10,073 nt of DNA, taken from contig CAMFKK010000054.1 in the NCBI GenBank assembly GCA_945957225.1, positions 1-10,073 of the forward strand, given 5' to 3'. Positions 6,444-10,073 of the stretch are shown piece after piece (position 1 is the first letter of the stretch; the number at the start of each line of letters is the position of its first letter). Source of the DNA: an uncultured Sphingobacteriia bacterium. Its GTDB lineage: Bacteria > Bacteroidota > Bacteroidia > Chitinophagales > Chitinophagaceae. The notes beneath the pieces are model-generated. The model saw only the letters and a program-made list of their open reading frames with translations, ran no database searches and was not told where the DNA came from. A program made the position numbers and the translations under genes.

Positions 6444-8864
6444 TTATTTAGCGTTTTTCACGTATTTGTCCAACCATTGGTTTTGTTCCCAAAGCATGTG
6501 CAACAAGTTTTCTTTACCACGATAGCTATGTGCTTCATAGGGTAGGAATACAAATCTAACAGTACCACCATGGCCTTTAACAGCATTGTACAAACGTTCA
6601 CTGTTAATGGGAAATGTACCTGGATTGTCATCACTATCACCATGAATCAATAAAATAGGCGTCTTAATATTATTGGCATAGCTAAAAGGACTCATCTCAA
6701 AATAGAGCTGGGGTGCCTGCCAATAAGTACGGTCTTCATTTTGGAATCCAAAAGGAGTTAAAGTTCTATTATATGCTCCGCTACGTGCAATCCCCGCTTT
6801 GAATAAGCTAGTATGTGCCAATAAATTAGCGGTCATAAAGGCCCCATAACTATGGCCTCCAACTGCTACTCGTTTTCTATCACCAATACCCAGGTCAGAT
6901 AATTTATTAATGGCAGCTTCCGCGTTCATTTGCAATTGTGCTACAAAATTATCATTGGGTTTCTTGTCTGCACTGGCAGCTACAATGGGAAATTCTGCAT
7001 TATCCAAAACTGCAAATCCTTGAGTTACATAGAAAATTGGAGAGGCCCAGCTAATAGTAGTAAACCTAGACTGTGAACCTCTAACCTGTGCAGCATCAGC
7101 AGCACTATTGAATTCACGAGGATAGGCCCACATTAAAACAGGTAGTAAACCATCTTTTTCTTTGTTATAGCCTTTTGGCAAATAAAGGTCTCCAGTGAGG
7201 TCAACTCCATCGGCTCTTTTGTAAGAAATTTTTTGCTTGGTTACACCTTCTAATTGGGGGTAAGGATTGGCAAAATTGGTTAATGGTTGATCGGCTATGC
7301 GGAGCATTAGGTTTTTCAAATAGTAATTGGGCACTTCTTTCTGAGACTCTTTTCTGGTAATCAAAACCAGTTTGTTGGCGTCCAAAACCTCTGCTACAAA
7401 TTCATAACTACCCTCGGTACAACGCCAGATAATTTCATTTTGCTTGGTACTCAAATCAAATTTTGCTAAGAAAGGAAGATCACCTTTTGGAGAAGAACCA
7501 GTAGTATTATTCATCAATAGTTTTGTGCCATTATTGATGGTTTGAATGACCTGTCTGCCAAAAACATTCTTGGTTGTTACAGGAGTTCCTGGGTCATTAT
7601 AGGCATCGGTTTGATTGCGTTCAAATAAGAGTTCAAAACTATTGGTAGTGCTATTAAAGCGGCTAATTCTGCGCATTTGGCGGGTTCTAGAATTCTCTTG
7701 AACAAGGGCCAGGGTTGCATCGCCCCAGCTTGTGCCTGCGTAACGGAATTTGGTTTTGAATAGTTCTTTGGGGGATCCTGTAAAGGGAGCACTTAAAGCA
7801 TATACCGCATCGTGGTATTCCACTTTGTTTTTAATCAAACCAGAATCCAAAGGCATGGCCCAAGTAATGGTAGCCGCTTCATCATCTCTCCAATCAAAAG
7901 CTCTTGGCACATTTTGGGTATTGTCATAACCAGAAGGGGTGCCTTCACTAGAAGGTAATTCTGCCAATACTTTTACGGTAGTTCCTTTTAGGTCTGTGAT
8001 AGATAGGGTAGAAGGAAAACCTTGTGCTGTAACCAAATAAGAAAAGGGTTTGCGAATGGTACGCTGTAAAAGGTATTTCTTGTCTGGAGACAATACAAAA
8101 GAAGAAAGTATACCAGGTTTGCCAATCACAGTTTCTACGCCATTTTTGTTTTGAATCAATTGTGAGGTAGCATAGAATTCAAATAATTGTTCATCATAAG
8201 GACTCTTGATCAAGTCCTGGAATGTAGCACTGGGTGCGGCTTTGCCTAAGTTTTGTTGAATAGTGGGTCCTTTTGGTGTAATGGATTTTTTAGGAGCAGC
8301 AGAAGCGCTTTGGGTGGTGGCTTTGTATAAAATGGTATTGTCATCCAGCCAAGTAAAAGCATTACCCAAGACAGTATTCACGGCTTTTTTATTGATTTTG
8401 GTAGCTTTTTGGGTAGCCACATCAATCACATAAAGGTCAACCCCAGTAGCAGTAGTATTGGTAAAAGCTATCTTGGTTTCAGATGGGTTCCAAGAAGGGA
8501 AACCAGCAAGCAGGTTAGCAGGTAATCCACTTACCTTGAACTCTTGATTGGTTTTGATATTTTTCAAAAGAAAGTTGTTAATATAAGAACCCCTGCTTGG
8601 TGAGAAATTATTGGGGTTTAAACGTAAACCGGCAATACGCAATTCTGGCTGACCCAATTCTTCAACAGTTGGATAAGAATTACGCTCACTTAAAAGCATC
8701 CAGCTGGCATTTCCATTAATGCTTACACCCGGTGTTGGTTTGGCTAATAGTAGATCCGCAATATCTTTTGGCGGTGTCTGGTAACTAACGGCGTCCTGCG
8801 CCCATAGCCCCGTTCCTAATATGAGGAAGCAGAGGGCTGTTAATAATGGTTTGTTATTGCTCAT
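6444..8864 (-). CDS. Secreted S9-family serine peptidase, glutamyl endopeptidase-like (S9D)
   Basis: An 806-residue exported prolyl-oligopeptidase-type enzyme. The signal peptide is about residues 1-22 (ends LWA before QD). The mature N terminus YQTPPKDIADLLLAKPTPGVS followed by EELGQPELRIAGLRLNP resembles the chloroplast/bacterial glutamyl endopeptidase branch (S9D) rather than classic prolyl oligopeptidase. Residues about 45-535 form the beta-propeller that gates access; residues about 545-806 are the alpha/beta-hydrolase domain. The catalytic triad is visible: Ser672 in GGHSYGAF, Asp745 in HGDSDDNP and His779 in YEAHSYR. It probably cleaves peptides after Glu or similar residues in the periplasm or outside the cell; the exact specificity is inferred. 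Its start lies 17 bases after the GH16 stop, so it is likely the second gene of that unit. It ends before the bidirectional terminator. Confidence 0.93.
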   Translation of the reverse strand: MSNNKPLLTALCFLILGTGLWAQDAVSYQTPPKDIADLLLAKPTPGVSINGNASWMLLSERNSYPTVEELGQPELRIAGLRLNPNNFSPSRGSYINNFLLKNIKTNQEFKVSGLPANLLAGFPSWNPSETKIAFTNTTATGVDLYVIDVATQKATKINKKAVNTVLGNAFTWLDDNTILYKATTQSASAAPKKSITPKGPTIQQNLGKAAPSATFQDLIKSPYDEQLFEFYATSQLIQNKNGVETVIGKPGILSSFVLSPDKKYLLQRTIRKPFSYLVTAQGFPSTLSITDLKGTTVKVLAELPSSEGTPSGYDNTQNVPRAFDWRDDEAATITWAMPLDSGLIKNKVEYHDAVYALSAPFTGSPKELFKTKFRYAGTSWGDATLALVQENSRTRQMRRISRFNSTTNSFELLFERNQTDAYNDPGTPVTTKNVFGRQVIQTINNGTKLLMNNTTGSSPKGDLPFLAKFDLSTKQNEIIWRCTEGSYEFVAEVLDANKLVLITRKESQKEVPNYYLKNLMLRIADQPLTNFANPYPQLEGVTKQKISYKRADGVDLTGDLYLPKGYNKEKDGLLPVLMWAYPREFNSAADAAQVRGSQSRFTTISWASPIFYVTQGFAVLDNAEFPIVAASADKKPNDNFVAQLQMNAEAAINKLSDLGIGDRKRVAVGGHSYGAFMTANLLAHTSLFKAGIARSGAYNRTLTPFGFQNEDRTYWQAPQLYFEMSPFSYANNIKTPILLIHGDSDDNPGTFPINSERLYNAVKGHGGTVRFVFLPYEAHSYRGKENLLHMLWEQNQWLDKYVKNAK

Positions 8865-8881
8865 AGTTAAAGTTTTAAAAG

Positions 8882-9661
8882 TTATTGATACACCCTTACA
8901 AAATCTATTTCCATTCTTTTAGGAAATACTTTTTCATCTACTCCCTTAGCTCCGCCCCAATTGCCACCAACTGCCAAATTGAGCAGTAAGTGAAAGGGTT
9001 GGTCAAATGGCCAAGCTGTTTTATCCGAATGTTCGTTTTTGTAGGTGAAATAGTAATGGTCATCCATGCCAATTTTAATGGTCTCTGCATCCCACTCTAG
9101 TTGATAGGTATGAAAAGCCTGACTAATGTCTTTAACCGTAATGATACCCGCTTTTTGGGTTCCAATCATGTGGTTGTATTTCTTGGTATGGATGGTACCA
9201 TGTAACACCCCTTGGTCATAACCCACGTGTTCCATAATATCAATCTCGCCATCATCAGGCCATTTCAGCGGTTTGGTAGATGCCAACATCCAGATAGCGG
9301 GCCAAGTGCCCAATCCATCGGGTACTTTGGCACGAATTTCTAGTTTGCCATAAGTCCAATCTCCTTTGCCCTTGGTAACCAATCTAGCAGAACTATAGGT
9401 ATTCTTACCCATATTTTCTTTGTGTGCTTCAATGATTAAGCGCCCATTTTCAACGCGAGCGTTCTTAGTTTGTTGATAGGTATAATATTGCAATTCATTA
9501 TTGCCCCATCCATGACCACCTGTATCATAGTTCCATTTTTTGGGGTCGGGTAATCCCTTGTAATTGAACTCATCAGACCAAACCAGTTTGCGTTTTGGCT
9601 GCGCTATAGCATTTGAGAAAACAATGATGCATGCTAAGCTGCTTAATAAGATTCTAAACAT
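8882..9661 (-). CDS. Secreted glycoside hydrolase family 16 (laminarinase-like endo-beta-glucanase)
   Basis: A 259-residue single-domain GH16 enzyme that probably cuts beta-1,3- or mixed-linked beta-glucans outside the cell. The signature EIDIMEH gives the catalytic residues: nucleophile E129, helper D131 and acid/base E134. Other family landmarks are LVWSDEF (26-32), GWGNNELQYYT (51-61), YGKLEIRAK (104-112), GTWPAIWML (118-126) and the closing GGNWGG (212-217). The start is the ATG complementary to 9659-9661, because it is followed at once by a signal peptide (residues 1-20, ending SNAIA before QPKRK). The open frame continues upstream to 9811, but those 50 residues do not look like protein of this family and would overlap the his leader region. 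No carbohydrate-binding module or type IX secretion tail is present. The S9 peptidase follows 17 bases downstream. Confidence 0.94.
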   Translation of the reverse strand: MFRILLSSLACIIVFSNAIAQPKRKLVWSDEFNYKGLPDPKKWNYDTGGHGWGNNELQYYTYQQTKNARVENGRLIIEAHKENMGKNTYSSARLVTKGKGDWTYGKLEIRAKVPDGLGTWPAIWMLASTKPLKWPDDGEIDIMEHVGYDQGVLHGTIHTKKYNHMIGTQKAGIITVKDISQAFHTYQLEWDAETIKIGMDDHYYFTYKNEHSDKTAWPFDQPFHLLLNLAVGGNWGGAKGVDEKVFPKRMEIDFVRVYQ

Positions 9662-9748
9662 TGACTCGTTTTTACGTTTGGAAGTTAACCATAAATCAAA
9701 TTCAATGCAATTAGGTTTGACAAAAGGGCCAAAGCAATGGACAAATCC

Positions 9749-9775
9749 TTGAACAGGGTATTTGAAATAAATTTG
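9749..9775 (+). promoter_or_regulatory. Alternative upstream his promoter
   Basis: TTG at 9749-9751, 16 bases, then TAAATTTG at 9768-9775, an exact fit to the TAnnTTTG -7 consensus with a slightly short spacer. It would start transcription near 9782 and give about 29 bases before the leader ATG. It overlaps the -33 box of the stronger candidate, so the two cannot be used at once. Confidence 0.4.
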
Positions 9776-9803
9776 CACAGCAAATCTTATCCCATTAATT
9801 TTG
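9772..9803 (+). promoter_or_regulatory. Bacteroidota-type promoter of the his operon leader
   Basis: TTTG (9772-9775), a 20-base spacer, then TAATTTTG (9796-9803). Both boxes fit the Bacteroidota consensus (TTTG / TAnnTTTG) exactly and the spacing is in the normal range. The start point would fall near 9808-9811, at or next to the leader-peptide ATG, so the transcript may be leaderless. Confidence 0.6.
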
Positions 9804-9810
9804 TGGGACA

Positions 9811-9861
9811 ATGAAGCAAATTACACATATCCACCATCATCATTCCTTACCCAAGCGGTAG
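9811..9861 (+). CDS. hisL: His operon leader peptide (MKQITHIHHHHSLPKR)
   Basis: A 16-codon open frame with five histidine codons, at positions 6 and 8-11 (cat, then cac cat cat cat), four of them in a row, and a TAG stop at 9859-9861. It sits between a good promoter and a complete attenuator, about 95 bases before hisG. Its job would be to sense charged tRNA-His: a ribosome stalled on the histidine run leaves the RNA free to form the antiterminator, while one that reaches the stop covers it. The stop codon lies inside pairing segment 2, as needed for the switch. The peptide itself is not expected to have another function. The symbol hisL is given by analogy with enterobacteria; sequence similarity outside the His run is not implied. 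Confidence 0.88.
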   Translation: MKQITHIHHHHSLPKR

Positions 9862-9927
9862 GCTGTTGGTGTTTGTGTTACTATACAACATTGAAAAGCT
9901 TACCCTAGGGTAGGCTTTTTTATTTTT
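9846..9927 (+). promoter_or_regulatory. Histidine operon transcription attenuator (segments 1-4)
   Basis: Four segments that can pair in alternative ways are visible. Segment 1 is CTTACC (9846-9851), segment 2 GGTAGGCT (9857-9864), segment 3 AGCTTACC (9897-9904), segment 4 GGTAGGCT (9909-9916). Segments 1:2 pair over 6 bases; 2:3 pair over 8 bases (one G-T wobble) as antiterminator; 3:4 form the terminator. Segments 1 and 3 share CTTACC and segments 2 and 4 are identical 8-mers, so the choices exclude each other. Additional GTTG/CAAC pairing (9865-9868 with 9886-9889) could lengthen the 2:3 form. When His-tRNA is scarce, the ribosome stalls on codons 8-11 and masks segment 1, 2:3 forms and hisG is transcribed. 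When it is plentiful, the ribosome at the stop covers segment 2 and the terminator forms. The structure was read by eye; the mechanism follows known his/trp attenuators. Confidence 0.85.
9894..9927 (+). terminator. Intrinsic terminator of the his attenuator
   Basis: AAAAGCTTACC (9894-9904) pairs with GGTAGGCTTTT (9909-9919) across a CTAG loop, with one G-T wobble, followed by a T-rich run to 9927 broken by one A. It stands about 30 bases before the hisG ATG, so it acts inside the leader rather than at the end of a gene. Confidence 0.88.
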
Positions 9928-9955
9928 ACCCCTTGGGGATTTTAAAATTGAGTTT

Positions 9956-10073
9956 ATGACAGCAAGCAACAATGAGACACAGAAACTAAGATTGGCCATA
10001 CAGAAAAGCGGCCGACTCCATGACGATTCCATTAGGTTATTAAAGGAATGTGGCATTGATATTAGTAATGGGG
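9956..10073 (+). CDS. hisG: ATP phosphoribosyltransferase, N-terminal part (cut by window edge)
   Basis: First enzyme of histidine synthesis: joins ATP and PRPP to phosphoribosyl-ATP in the cytosol and is usually inhibited by histidine. Thirty-nine codons are visible. After a short variable start (MTASNNETQK) comes LRLAIQKSGRLHDDS, then RLLKECGI. This closely parallels the start of the enterobacterial enzyme (LRIAMQKSGRL...LLARCGI), including the nearly invariant QKSGRL. The family form (long, self-sufficient HisG or short HisZ-dependent) cannot be proved from this piece, though the likeness to the E. coli start favours the long form. No Shine-Dalgarno sequence is seen; the bases before ATG are A/T-rich, as is usual in Bacteroidota. 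The histidine-rich leader and attenuator just upstream strongly support the call and suggest that the rest of a his operon continues to the right. Confidence 0.9.
   Translation, partial: MTASNNETQKLRLAIQKSGRLHDDSIRLLKECGIDISNG

Noticed and set aside
9632..9661. LAC motif in the GH16 signal sequence as a lipobox
   Set aside because: The cysteine comes at residue 11, too early, and the -3 position (Ser) is poor. A type I cleavage after SNAIA fits better.
9662..9811. Upstream in-frame extension of the GH16 gene
   Set aside because: It adds 50 residues without family likeness in front of a clear signal peptide and overlaps the his promoter. The internal ATG at 9661 is the better start.
9929..9948. 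Small palindromes CCCCTTGGGG and ATTTTAAAAT just before hisG, considered as a second terminator or a translation-blocking hairpin
   Set aside because: The first has only a 3-base stem with a 4-base loop, and neither is followed by a T-run. They do not reach the ATG. They may be chance.
9847..10056. Minus-strand open frame of 69 codons opposite hisG and its attenuator
   Set aside because: It runs antisense to the his terminator and the recognisable HisG N terminus, and its product has no recognisable domain. The plus-strand features explain this DNA.

Overview
The window looks like a chromosomal piece of a Bacteroidota genome, most likely in or near the Chitinophagaceae (inferred from protein style, not searched). 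Pointers are AT-rich intergenic DNA, start codons without Shine-Dalgarno sequences, promoter-like boxes of the Bacteroidota form (TTG / TAnnTTTG), and typical families: a DUF3472-type secreted protein, a lactonase-type propeller, an S9D-like glutamyl endopeptidase and a GH16 glucanase. No insertion sequence, phage gene, CRISPR array, tRNA or rRNA was seen.

Layout: (1) 1-1254, minus strand: a TetR-family regulator followed after about 10 bases by the start of a HlyD/EmrA-type membrane fusion protein that runs off the left edge. This is a drug-efflux type operon, with a likely operator upstream of the regulator. (2) 1347-3014, plus: a secreted protein that joins DUF5077/DUF3472-like modules to a C-terminal FKBP-type prolyl isomerase. 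(3) 3092-4680, plus: a complete single-domain response regulator followed 11 bases later by a polyprenyl-phosphate sugar-phosphate transferase. The transferase carries a degenerate receiver domain at its N terminus and a four-cysteine insert in its catalytic domain. (4) 4682-6368: a minus-strand lactonase-family beta-propeller and a divergent plus-strand lipoprotein with a PPC/DUF296 domain. (5) 6395-6424: a perfect bidirectional terminator. (6) 6444-9661, minus: a GH16 endo-glucanase and, 17 bases downstream, a large secreted S9 serine peptidase, probably one transcription unit. (7) 9749-10073, plus: the start of the histidine biosynthesis operon. It has a promoter, a 16-residue leader peptide with five histidines (four in a row), a complete alternating 1:2 / 2:3 / 3:4 attenuator with intrinsic terminator, then the first 39 codons of hisG.

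The most striking element is the his attenuator. Its four pairing segments consist of two alternating sequences: CTTACC as segments 1 and 3, GGTAGGCT (or part of it) as segments 2 and 4. This is the arrangement expected for ribosome-stalling control by charged tRNA-His. The second most interesting locus is the receiver / pseudo-receiver-transferase pair, which suggests direct two-component control of the first membrane step of a surface glycan pathway.
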